Positions 25,879-33,566 of a stretch of DNA of 64,000 bases are shown here, in pieces; the stretch's first letter is position 1; each line of letters begins with the position of its first letter. This stretch comes from Methylobacterium nodulans ORS 2060 (GTDB taxonomy: Bacteria > Pseudomonadota > Alphaproteobacteria > Rhizobiales > Beijerinckiaceae): positions 2,197,501 through 2,261,500 of the forward strand of contig NC_011894.1 of assembly GCF_000022085.1 (NCBI RefSeq). Direction: 5' to 3'. The position numbers were made by a program, and so were the translations under genes. The notes under the pieces are model-generated. The model saw nothing but the letters and a program-made list of their open reading frames with translations. It did not search any database and was not told the origin of the DNA.

Positions 25879-27138
25879 ATGCAGAGTCTCGCGTTCGGCT
25901 GCGACACGGCTCGCGCGGCGGGTGGCCTGCTGCCCATCGGCGAGGCCTGCGCCAGGGCGGCAGCCCAGTGCCGCACCGTGTCCGGCGCCGAGACCGTGCC
26001 GCTGGCCTCGTCCTCCGGCCGGGTCCTGGCCGAGGACATCCGCGCCGTCCGTGCCTGCCCTCCGTCCGACCGCTCCGCGATGGACGGCTACGCGCTGGCG
26101 GCCGGGCAGGGTGTTGCAGCCGATACGCGCCTGCGGGTGTGCGGACGCATCGCGGCGGGCCACGAGGGTGACGCCGTCGCGCCGGGCTTCGCCGCGCGCA
26201 TCTTCACGGGGGCGCCGCTTCCGCCCGGCGCCGATACCGTCGTGATGCAGGAGCAGGCGAGGCCCTGGGGCGACGGCATCCTGCTGGCCCGGCCCGTCGC
26301 GCCCGGCGATCACGTGCGCCGCCAGGGTGAGGACGTGATGGTCGGGGACCTGCTCGGCGAGGCGGGGATGCGGCTCGACGCTCGTCGCATCGCCCTGCTG
26401 GCGGCGCAAGGCATCGGGTCGGTCACGGTGCGCCGGCGGGTCCGCGTCGCCGTCCTGTCGACCGGCGACGAACTGCGCGCGCCGGGTGACGAGACCGGCG
26501 ACGGGACCGGCACCTTCGACACGAACCGGCCGATGCTGATCGCACTCCTCATGGCGGCGGGCCTGGAGGTCGTCGACGGAGGGCAGGTGCGGGACGATCC
26601 GGCGGCACTGGCGGCGGCGCTGGGCGACCTGTCCGGGTCCGCCGACCTCGTGCTGACGACGGGCGGGGCCTCGGTCGGCGAGGAGGACCATGCCGAGCGG
26701 TCGCTTGGGCTGGCGGGCGGGACGGGCGAGACGCTCAAGCTCGACCTGAAGCCGGGCAAGCCAGCCGTGGTCGGGCGGATCGGGGAGGCGGCCTATCTCG
26801 GCCTGCCCGGCAATCCCGTCTCCGCGCTCGTGTCGTGGTCGCTGCTCGGACGCGCGATGCTGGCGCGGCTGGAAGGGCGGCCGTTCGCGAAGCCGGAGGG
26901 TGTTCCGCTGCCGCTCGCGAGCCGGCTCCTGCGCAAGCCGGGCCGGACCGAGTTCATCCCGGCGCGCCTCGTGTCCGGCCCGCATGGTCCCGCACTGGAG
27001 CCCCTCGGAAGCACCTCGGCGCGGCTCACGCCGCTCGTCGAGGCGGACGGATTCGCCGAGGTGCCGGCGACCTTCGTCTCAGGCATGCCCGGCCAGCGCG
27101 TCGCCTTCCATCCGTTCGGGTGCCTCCTGGTCCCCTGA
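25879..27138 (+). CDS. moeA: Molybdopterin molybdenumtransferase MoeA
   Basis: A 419-residue enzyme inserting molybdate into adenylylated molybdopterin. Features: N-terminal linker and SDRSAMDGYALAAGQ (conserved RSxMDGYA), VAPGDHVRRQGEDV, the MoCF-domain motifs AVLSTGDELRAPG, FDTNRPMLIAL, LVLTTGGASVGEEDH and GLPGNPVSALVSW, then the C-terminal barrel. The start at 25879 is preceded by GGAGGGAGGGAG. It lies close to the lone receiver gene and is convergent with mog/moaA. The cofactor is needed by NarG. Confidence 0.95.
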   Translation: MQSLAFGCDTARAAGGLLPIGEACARAAAQCRTVSGAETVPLASSSGRVLAEDIRAVRACPPSDRSAMDGYALAAGQGVAADTRLRVCGRIAAGHEGDAVAPGFAARIFTGAPLPPGADTVVMQEQARPWGDGILLARPVAPGDHVRRQGEDVMVGDLLGEAGMRLDARRIALLAAQGIGSVTVRRRVRVAVLSTGDELRAPGDETGDGTGTFDTNRPMLIALLMAAGLEVVDGGQVRDDPAALAAALGDLSGSADLVLTTGGASVGEEDHAERSLGLAGGTGETLKLDLKPGKPAVVGRIGEAAYLGLPGNPVSALVSWSLLGRAMLARLEGRPFAKPEGVPLPLASRLLRKPGRTEFIPARLVSGPHGPALEPLGSTSARLTPLVEADGFAEVPATFVSGMPGQRVAFHPFGCLLVP

Positions 27139-27149
27139 CTGGAAACCGA

Positions 27150-27200
27150 CCTGCGTGGAGGTCGCCCAGCACCTCAGCATGAGGGCCGTTCCGGTCTCCA
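27150..27200. repeat. Repeat family B arm fragment
   Basis: CCTGCGTGGAGGTCGCCCAG followed by CACCTCAGCATGAGGGC; only one half of the inverted repeat is present. Confidence 0.55.
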
Positions 27201-27289
27201 TGATAGTCCTCAGGGACCTCGGAGGGCGGCCTTCTTCGTTCGGCGCCGGCGGAGCCAACCCTGACGGATGAAGCCTCAGGATGCGCCTA

Positions 27290-27347
27290 GAGCGCTCCCC
27301 GCCGAAGTGGATGCCGGTTCGGCGTAAGGGAGCGCGAAAAATCAAAG
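27290..27347 (-). repeat. Dispersed repeat, family D copy 2
   Basis: 58 bp, reverse complement of 3395-3452 with about six differences. Ends GAGCGCTCCCC and GGGAGCGCG are inverse. Confidence 0.75.
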
Positions 27348-27388
27348 ACTTGGGAGAAGTGGCCGTTTCAACCGAAACGGGCGCGGCT

Positions 27389-27916
27389 CTAGGCGGGCCG
27401 GAAGGCACGCACCACGGCAGGATCGGTCTCGATGCGCGCCGCCCCGATCAGGTCGAGGCAGTAGGGTACGGCCGGCATGATCGCGAGCAGCGAGACGCGG
27501 ATCGAGGAGGGGCGTCCCGGCAGGTTGACGACCAGCGCCCGGCCCCGGATGCCCGCAACCTGCCGCGACAGGATGGCGGTCGGAACCTGCTCCAGGCTTC
27601 TCGCGCGAAGCAGCTCGCCGAAGCCCGGCATCATCCGCTCGCAGGCCGCCTGCGTGCCCTCGGGGGTGAGGTCGCGGGGCGCAGGGCCGGTCCCCCCGGT
27701 CGTGAGGACGAGATCACAGCCCTCCCGGTCGACGAGCCCGACGATGGCGTCGCGCACGCTGTCCAGTCCGTCGGGCACGAGCCGCGTCACGGGCTCCCAC
27801 GGCGAGGTGAGCATCCGGCCGAGCTCGTCCCGGATCGCCGGGCCGCCCTCGTCGGCATAGAGGCCGGCCGCGGCGCGGTCCGACACGGTCAGGATGCCGA
27901 TGCGGGCGACGCGCAT
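27389..27916 (-). CDS. mog: Molybdopterin adenylyltransferase-type protein (MogA/MoaB)
   Basis: A 175-residue protein of the MoCF fold: RIGILTVSDRAAAGLYADEG at the N-terminus, DLVLTTGGTGPAPRDLTPEG for nucleotide/molybdopterin binding, and VVNLPGRPSSIRVSL near the end. MogA adenylylates molybdopterin before MoeA adds molybdenum; MoaB is a close relative and cannot be excluded. The ATG at 27916 fits the family; it is only two bases after the moaA stop, so the two are cotranscribed, probably as the end of the nar operon. Confidence 0.9.
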   Translation of the reverse strand: MRVARIGILTVSDRAAAGLYADEGGPAIRDELGRMLTSPWEPVTRLVPDGLDSVRDAIVGLVDREGCDLVLTTGGTGPAPRDLTPEGTQAACERMMPGFGELLRARSLEQVPTAILSRQVAGIRGRALVVNLPGRPSSIRVSLLAIMPAVPYCLDLIGAARIETDPAVVRAFRPA

Positions 27917-27918
27917 GC

Positions 27919-28941
27919 CTAGCCCCCGGTGACGCTCATGTGACGCGCGACGGCGGAGCCGCCGCTCCGGCCGATGATGAAATCGTGGCCCCGCGGCTTG
28001 TTGGCGATGGCGTCGTCGATGGCCGCCTGCAGCGGCACGTCGGCCTCGGAGCCCCGCAGCGCGGCGCGCAGATCCCGCCCCTGCTCGTGCCCGAGGCAGG
28101 TATAGAGTAGGCCGGTGCAGGTCACCCGGACCCGGTTGCACCCCTCGCAGAACGAATGCGTCAGCGGCGCGATGAAGCCCAGCCGTCCGCCGGTCTCGGC
28201 GACGCGCACGTAGCGGGCGGGGCCGGCGGAGCGGTAGGCCAGCGGTTCGAGCGTGAACCGGCGCGCCAGGCGCCGTCGCACCACGTCGAGGGGAAGATAC
28301 TGGTCCGCCCGCTCGGCACCGACATCGCCGAGCGGCATGACCTCGATCAGGGTCAGGTCCATCCCGCGCCCATGCGCGAACCGGATCAGGTCCTCGAACT
28401 CGTCCTCGTTGCAATCCCGGAGGGCCACCACGTTGAGCTTCACGGACAGGCCCGCGGCCTGTGCCGCGTCGAGTCCGTCGAGCACCTGGGAGAGGTCGCC
28501 GCGGCGGGTGATGGCGCGGTATCGGTCGGGGTCGAGAGTGTCGAGGGAGACGTTGATGCGGCGCACCCCGCAGGCGGCGAGGTCGCGTGCCCGGCTCGCC
28601 AGCAGGGTGCCGTTGGTCGTCAGCGTCAGCTCGTCGAGCGCCCCCGTGTCGAGGTGCCGGGAGAGGGAGCCGAGCAAGCGCATCACGTCGCGGCGCACGA
28701 GAGGCTCGCCGCCGGTCAGCCTGATCCTGCGCACGCCACGCTCGACGAAGGCCGAGCAGAGCCGGTCGAGTTCCTCCAGGGTCAGAAGGTCCCGCCGGGG
28801 CAGGAAGGTCATCCGCTCGGCCATGCAGTAGGTGCAGCGCAGGTCGCAGCGATCCGTGACCGAGACGCGCAGGTAGCTGACGCGGCGGCCGTGGCCGTCG
28901 ACCAGCGGGGGGCCGCTTCGGGCGAGCGCCGGGCAGGTCAC
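27919..28941 (-). CDS. moaA: GTP 3',8-cyclase MoaA
   Basis: A 340-residue radical-SAM enzyme catalysing the first step of molybdenum cofactor synthesis from GTP. The N-terminal cluster motif is [12 protein letters not shown], with SYLRVSVT before it; [12 protein letters not shown] binds SAM; the C-terminal cluster is [19 protein letters not shown]. It ends in the conserved Gly-Gly (MSVTGG) needed for activity. The GTG at 28941 has AAGGAGAT just upstream and gives the usual length; the longer frame runs into a repeat. Confidence 0.95.
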   Translation of the reverse strand: MTCPALARSGPPLVDGHGRRVSYLRVSVTDRCDLRCTYCMAERMTFLPRRDLLTLEELDRLCSAFVERGVRRIRLTGGEPLVRRDVMRLLGSLSRHLDTGALDELTLTTNGTLLASRARDLAACGVRRINVSLDTLDPDRYRAITRRGDLSQVLDGLDAAQAAGLSVKLNVVALRDCNEDEFEDLIRFAHGRGMDLTLIEVMPLGDVGAERADQYLPLDVVRRRLARRFTLEPLAYRSAGPARYVRVAETGGRLGFIAPLTHSFCEGCNRVRVTCTGLLYTCLGHEQGRDLRAALRGSEADVPLQAAIDDAIANKPRGHDFIIGRSGGSAVARHMSVTGG

Positions 28942-29018
28942 GGGGTCATCTCCTTGCGAAGGGGCGCGTCGCGTTGCGCGATGCGGAGGGCAGGGCGGGC
29001 CATCTGGGTTCGGACGGG

Positions 29019-29146
29019 TCATACCGACGGTCATTGGAAATGACCGTTGGTTCGGTTCTCGAATTTTCGTCAAGCCTTTGGCTTGGCATCGAAAATTCGA
29101 GTGGGTCAACGGCCCGATGCGGCAGCATCTAGGGGCCGTTGGTATC
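29019..29146 (-). repeat. Dispersed repeat, family A copy
   Basis: Three nested hairpins in a row: ACGGTCAT/ATGACCGT; TCTCGAATTTTCG/CGAAAATTCGAG with an inner AAGCC/GGCTT; and TCAACGGCCC/GGGGCCGTTGG ending GGTATC. It is the reverse complement in order of the copy at 55258-55396. It sits between moaA and the upstream small gene and reaches that gene's stop codon. Confidence 0.8.
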
Positions 29147-29453
29147 AAGGCCCGTGTCCGCAGGCATGGAGCGCCCCGGGCGGCCGGAGCGCGTACTCGA
29201 CCATCCGGCGCAGGCAGGCGAGCCCGGGCTCCGGCGTCTGCCCCATGATGCCGAGCATGGTGACCCAGTCCTCGTCCGAGGCGGTGTCGGAGAACTGCCG
29301 AACCGCGCGCGCCGCGAATTCGCCGGGCGTCAGGCCCTCGTCGGCCGCACTCTCCTGAACCCGGCCGAGCAGCACGAGGTCGTCGAGGCGGACGAGGGTC
29401 TCGGTGGCCACGGCCTCGTCGTCGAGATGTGCGATGATGTCGCCGAGCAGCAT
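29145..29453 (-). CDS. Hypothetical protein of the nar operon
   Basis: A 102-residue soluble protein starting [20 protein letters not shown]. Helix-rich, acidic; contains [20 protein letters not shown] and a C-terminal ALHACGHGP. No family recognised with certainty. It begins 12 bp after the ppiC stop and is on the same strand as narGHJI, so it is probably cotranscribed. A role in nitrate-reductase maturation is only suggested by position. Confidence 0.7.
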   Translation of the reverse strand: MLLGDIIAHLDDEAVATETLVRLDDLVLLGRVQESAADEGLTPGEFAARAVRQFSDTASDEDWVTMLGIMGQTPEPGLACLRRMVEYALRPPGALHACGHGP

Positions 29454-29464
29454 GGCGCCTCTCC

Positions 29465-30298
29465 TCAATGGACGTTGAGCGCGCCGGGGGCGGGGATCTC
29501 GATGCCCTCGATCCTGGCCTGCGCGAGCAGTCTCGCGACGTATTGCGCCTGGGCCCGGCGCCGGACGGCCTCGGACAGGTACTCGGCGATGCGCTGCCGC
29601 ACGGCCTCGAACGGCAGGGTGCAGCCGTCGATGCGGCGGCCGAGCCGGATGACGTGGAACCCGTAGCGGGTCTCGACGGGCTCGGACGAGGTCTCGCCGG
29701 GCCGCATGCCGAGGAGCGCCGCCTCGAATTCCGGCGTGGTCTGTCCGGTCGTGACCTGGCCGAGGCTCCCGCCGAGCTCGGCCGAGGGGCAGGCCGAATG
29801 CACGCGCGCCAGCTCCTCGAACGTATCGGGATCAGCCTTCAGCATGGCGACGACCGTCCGGGCATTGAGCCGCGCCAGCTCGTATCCGGTCGCGTCGTCC
29901 TTCCGGGCAGCGAACAGGATGTGGGAGGCCTCGACGAGGTCCGGCGCCCGGAAACGGGCGCGGTTGCGCTCGTAGTAGCGCCGGCACTCCTCCTCGGTCG
30001 GCTCGGGCACGACGGCCTCGCGCTCGACGAGCGCCCGCATGCCAGCCTCCTCCTCGGTCTCGCGCCGCCCTTCGGCATCCGTCGCGGGCTCCGCCCGGAT
30101 GCCGAGGCGCCGCGCCTCCTGGGCCAGCGCCTCGCGCAGCACGAGGGCGAGCGCCGCCGCCCTCCAGGCCGCCACCGGGGTCGGGGCCGGGTGGTTCTGG
30201 ACCTCGCGCGAGATCACCGCGCGGGAGATGGTCACGCCGTTGACCCGGATCGGCACCTTGGGCGCGGTCGGGACGGTGCGGATGGAGCAGGCGGACAT
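29465..30298 (-). CDS. Parvulin-type peptidyl-prolyl isomerase
   Basis: A 277-residue protein. N-terminal SurA/NifM-like helical part ([20 protein letters not shown]) and a parvulin domain from about residue 122: [59 protein letters not shown] and [13 protein letters not shown]. No signal peptide is visible, so it likely acts in the cytoplasm, unlike SurA/PpiD. It follows narI by 54 bp. Parvulins in this place occur in several nar operons and are thought to help fold NarGH before membrane docking, similar to NifM for nitrogenase. Confidence 0.88.
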   Translation of the reverse strand: MSACSIRTVPTAPKVPIRVNGVTISRAVISREVQNHPAPTPVAAWRAAALALVLREALAQEARRLGIRAEPATDAEGRRETEEEAGMRALVEREAVVPEPTEEECRRYYERNRARFRAPDLVEASHILFAARKDDATGYELARLNARTVVAMLKADPDTFEELARVHSACPSAELGGSLGQVTTGQTTPEFEAALLGMRPGETSSEPVETRYGFHVIRLGRRIDGCTLPFEAVRQRIAEYLSEAVRRRAQAQYVARLLAQARIEGIEIPAPGALNVH

Positions 30299-30352
30299 CG
30301 TTCGGGCTCCGGACGGATGGCAGGAGGGGGCGGGGCGAAACCCGGAGCGGGC

Positions 30353-31117
30353 TCACTCGGCGGGCTGCGGTGCCCGGGCGGGACGGATGCCGTAGGGCGC
30401 GGGCAGCGTCGCAGCCTGCCGGGCCGGCCGCGGCTTCTTCGTGCGCACGACCTGATAGCCGCTGCGGCCGAGATACCAGATCGGCGCCGACCAGACGTGG
30501 ACCAGTCGGGTGAACGGGAAGACGAGGAAGATCGTCATGCCGAGCATGAGGTGCAGCTTGAACACTGGATGCACGTCGGCGACGAGGTCGGCGATTCCGG
30601 GCTGGAGCGTCAGCACGCCCTGGGCCCAATTCATGAACTTGACCATCTCGTGCCCGTCCATGTGGCCGAGCGAGACCGGGATGGTCGACAGCCCGAGGAT
30701 CAGCTGGGCGTAGAGCATCAGCAGGATCGCGGTGTCCGCGAAGGACGAGGTCGCCCGGATGCGCGGGTCGGACAGCCGGCGATGGACCAGCAGGGTGAGG
30801 CCGACGAAGCAGGCCGCGCCCGCGAGGCCCCCCGCCACGATGGCGAGGCCCTGCTTGAAGCCGTGGCTCACGCCGAGCGCGTCGAACACCGAGATCGGGG
30901 TCAGCAGGCCGACCGTGTGGCCGGCGAAGATCGCCAGCACGCCGACATGGAACAGTACGGAGCCGAGCATCAGCTGCTTGCGGCGCAGGAGCTGGCTCGA
31001 TCCGGTCTTCCAGGTGTACTGCTCGCGGTCGAAGCGCAGGAGCGAGCCGACCAGGAACGTGGTCAGGCACAGATAGGGATACCAGCCGAACAGGACATGG
31101 TTGAGGTCGACGGTCAT
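30353..31117 (-). CDS. narI: Respiratory nitrate reductase gamma subunit
   Basis: A 254-residue cytochrome b subunit with five transmembrane helices, oxidising quinol and passing electrons to NarH. It starts MTVDLNHVLFGWYPYLCLTT; LFHVGVLAIFAGHTVGLLTP and VHPVFKLHLMLGMTIFLVFP carry the conserved heme-ligand histidines. The C-terminus is basic and proline-rich. It begins 11 bp after narJ. Confidence 0.95.
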   Translation of the reverse strand: MTVDLNHVLFGWYPYLCLTTFLVGSLLRFDREQYTWKTGSSQLLRRKQLMLGSVLFHVGVLAIFAGHTVGLLTPISVFDALGVSHGFKQGLAIVAGGLAGAACFVGLTLLVHRRLSDPRIRATSSFADTAILLMLYAQLILGLSTIPVSLGHMDGHEMVKFMNWAQGVLTLQPGIADLVADVHPVFKLHLMLGMTIFLVFPFTRLVHVWSAPIWYLGRSGYQVVRTKKPRPARQAATLPAPYGIRPARAPQPAE

Positions 31118-31128
31118 GGCCCTGCTCC

Positions 31129-31875
31129 TCAGGCGCGGGAGGACATGTGGGTGAAGACGGTGCGGGGCGGGCGGGCGCCGGGCACCTCGACGCCGGGTGC
31201 CGGACGGCGGGCCTGGCGGAGCTTGGCGGCGAGGCTCTCGACGCCACAATCCGAACTGGAGCCGAGCCCGAAGCGGACCTCCTCCTCTTCCCAGGCGGCG
31301 TCGAGCGCCCGCAGGTCGGCCGGGTCCTCGCCCGCATCGGGCACGACGGCGCCGAGCGCCTCGGCGGTCGGCGCGGATGCCGCGATGGCGACCAGCGCCT
31401 CGAACACGGCGCCGTAGGAGGAGTCCCGCTTGCGAAGGCGCTCGCCGATGGCGGCCAGCACATGCGCGGGCTCGGAGAGGAGCTGGCGAGCCTCGGCCTC
31501 CGGCCGCAGCGAGCAATATTCCAGGAACAGCGGGACGAAGTCCGGCAGCTCGCCACCATCGATCGCGAAGCCGGCCGCCTCGTAGACCGAGCGCAGGTCG
31601 ACCATGGCCTGCCCGCGGTCGCGGCTCTCGCCGTGCACGTGCTCGAACAGGTGCAGGGAGAGCGAGCGGGTGCGGTCGAACAGCATCCCGTAGCGCTCCT
31701 GCAGGTCGTAGGCGTCCTCGGTGGCGAGGCCGGTGAGGAGCGGCTCCAGCGCGTCGAGTTGCGCTGTGCCGAGGACGCCCTCAACGTGCAGGACGTCGCG
31801 GATCGCCGGGATCGCCCGCGCGAGGTCGGGCGACGGATAGGTGAGAAGGGCCGAGAGGGCCTTCAGCGTCTTCAT
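31129..31875 (-). CDS. narJ: Nitrate reductase assembly chaperone NarJ
   Basis: A 248-residue cytoplasmic chaperone of the NarJ/TorD family, needed for cofactor insertion into NarG. Family features: KTLKALSALLTYPSPDLARA at the start, LQERYGMLFDRTRSLSLHLF and EHVHGESRDRGQAMVDL, then PDFVPLFLEYCSL. The C-terminus is extended by about 30 residues. It lies between narH and narI in the usual order. Confidence 0.95.
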   Translation of the reverse strand: MKTLKALSALLTYPSPDLARAIPAIRDVLHVEGVLGTAQLDALEPLLTGLATEDAYDLQERYGMLFDRTRSLSLHLFEHVHGESRDRGQAMVDLRSVYEAAGFAIDGGELPDFVPLFLEYCSLRPEAEARQLLSEPAHVLAAIGERLRKRDSSYGAVFEALVAIAASAPTAEALGAVVPDAGEDPADLRALDAAWEEEEVRFGLGSSSDCGVESLAAKLRQARRPAPGVEVPGARPPRTVFTHMSSRA

Positions 31876-31893
31876 GGCGGTTGTCCGGCGTCC

Positions 31894-33423
31894 TCAGGCG
31901 ACTTCCATCGGGGTCTTGGATCGGACCGGTTTGGGGGCGCCGAACAGGTTCGTTTCGGTGAGACCCCCCGAGCAGCCATTGCCGAACGAGAAGCCGCACG
32001 AGCCGCGCAGGTCGTAGGCATCCTCGATGCCCATCTCGCGGTGGCTGGTCGGGATCACGAACCGGTCCTCGTAGTTCGCGATGGCCATCACCCGGTACAT
32101 CTCCTCGACCTGGGCGCCGGTCAGGCCGACCCGGGCCGTGAGGGCCTCGTCCACCACGCCGTCGAAGGTCTTGGCCCGCATGTAGGCCCGCATGGCGAGC
32201 ATGCGGTCCAGGCCCGTGATCACCGGCGCCTCGTTGCCGCCGGTGAGGAGATTGGCGAGGTAGCGGACCGGGATGCGCAGGCTCTTCACGTCCGGCATCT
32301 CGCCGTCGAGGCCGATCTTGCCGGCCGAGGCCGCGGACTGGATCGGCGAGAGCGGCGGCACGTACCAGACCATCGGCAGCGTCCGGTACTCGGGGTGGAG
32401 CGGGAAGGCGATCTTCCACTCCATGGCCATCTTGTAGACGGGCGAGCGGCGCGCCGCCTCCAGCCACGCCTCGGGAATGCCCTCCCGGCGGGCCTCCGCG
32501 ACGACGCGGGGGTCGGAGGGGTCGAGGAAGACCTTGAGCTGCGCCTCGTAGAGGTCGCGCTCGTCATAAGCCGAGGCGGCCTCCTCGATCCGGTCCGCGT
32601 CGTAGAGCACCACGCCGAGGTAGCGGATGCGGCCGACGCAGGTTTCCGAGCACACGGTCGGCATGCCGGCCTCCAGGCGCGGATAGCAGAGCGTGCATTT
32701 TTCGGATTTTCCCGACGACCAATTGTAATAAATCTTCTTGTAGGGGCAGCCGGACACGCACATGCGCCAGCCGCGGCACTTGTCCTGGTCGATCAGGACG
32801 ACGCCGTCCTCCTCGCGCTTGTAGATCGCGCCGGACGGGCAGGAGGCGACGCAGGCCGGGTTGAGGCAGTGCTCGCACAACCGCGGCAGGTACATCATGA
32901 AGGTATTTTCGAACTGGCCGTAGATCTCCTCCTCGACCCCTTCGAAGTTTTTGTCCTGCCGGCGCTTGGCGAACTCGCCGCCCAGGATTTCCTCCCAGTT
33001 CGGACCCCACTCGATTTTTTCCATGCGCTCGCCGCTGATCTTCGAACGCGGCCGCGCTGTCGGGAAAGCCTGCATCTCGGGCGCCTTCTGCAGGTGCGCG
33101 TAGTCGAAATCGAACGGCTCGTAATAGTCGTCGATCTCCGGCAGGTCCGGATTGGCGAAGATATTGGCGAGGATGCGCCACTTCGAGCCGATGCGCGGCT
33201 CGATCTTGCCGTCGCGGCGGCGGCGCCAGCCGCCGTTCCAGCGGTCCTGGTTCTCCCAGTCCTTGGGGTAGCCGATGCCGGGCTTGGTCTCGACGTTGTT
33301 GAACCAAGCGTACTCGACGCCCTCGCGATTGGTCCAGACGTTCTTGCAGGTGACGGAGCAGGTATGGCAGCCGATGCACTTGTCGAGGTTGAGAACCATC
33401 GCGATCTGCGCGCGGACTTTCAT
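31894..33423 (-). CDS. narH: Respiratory nitrate reductase beta subunit
   Basis: A 509-residue Fe-S protein carrying electrons from NarI to NarG. Cluster ligands: CIGCHTCSVTCKNVW (residues 16-27), CEHCLNPACVASCPSGAIYK, CRGWRMCVSGCPYKK and CTLCYPRLEAGMP with VCSETC. The Trp in CRGWRMC replaces a Cys and marks the [3Fe-4S] site. The ATG at 33423 fits the family start MKVRAQIAMVLNLDKCIGCH. A gap of 143 bp separates it from narG and holds a stem-loop. Confidence 0.97.
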   Translation of the reverse strand: MKVRAQIAMVLNLDKCIGCHTCSVTCKNVWTNREGVEYAWFNNVETKPGIGYPKDWENQDRWNGGWRRRRDGKIEPRIGSKWRILANIFANPDLPEIDDYYEPFDFDYAHLQKAPEMQAFPTARPRSKISGERMEKIEWGPNWEEILGGEFAKRRQDKNFEGVEEEIYGQFENTFMMYLPRLCEHCLNPACVASCPSGAIYKREEDGVVLIDQDKCRGWRMCVSGCPYKKIYYNWSSGKSEKCTLCYPRLEAGMPTVCSETCVGRIRYLGVVLYDADRIEEAASAYDERDLYEAQLKVFLDPSDPRVVAEARREGIPEAWLEAARRSPVYKMAMEWKIAFPLHPEYRTLPMVWYVPPLSPIQSAASAGKIGLDGEMPDVKSLRIPVRYLANLLTGGNEAPVITGLDRMLAMRAYMRAKTFDGVVDEALTARVGLTGAQVEEMYRVMAIANYEDRFVIPTSHREMGIEDAYDLRGSCGFSFGNGCSGGLTETNLFGAPKPVRSKTPMEVA

Positions 33424-33522
33424 GGCAGGGTCCTCTGGGCACCGCAGGCGGCGCCGCTCGTCTTGGTCGAGATACCCGCGGGAAGAGCCGCGGGACATTC
33501 GGGGCGGTCTCTAAGGGGCATC

Positions 33523-33547
33523 CCGGAGGTGCGCGGAGGACCTCCGG
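33523..33547 (-). repeat. Stem-loop between narG and narH
   Basis: CCGGAGGT and ACCTCCGG pair around a 9-base loop, followed on the minus strand by the narG-narH gap. It shares CCGGAGGTGCGC with the hairpin beyond narK2 (37541-37567). It could trim or stabilise the narG message or cut expression of narH. Confidence 0.6.
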
Positions 33548-33566
33548 AGCCTTGGGGTTGGGGCCG

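Larger units (their letters stand above)
27139..27388. other. 250-bp spacer with repeats
   Basis: Convergent gap between moeA and mog. It contains a family B arm (about 27150-27200) and family D copy 2 (27290-27347). No gene. Confidence 0.6.

Noticed and set aside
29468..31417. 649-codon frame antisense to ppiC and narI/narJ
   Set aside because: Shadow frame; the minus strand has the real genes with family motifs.
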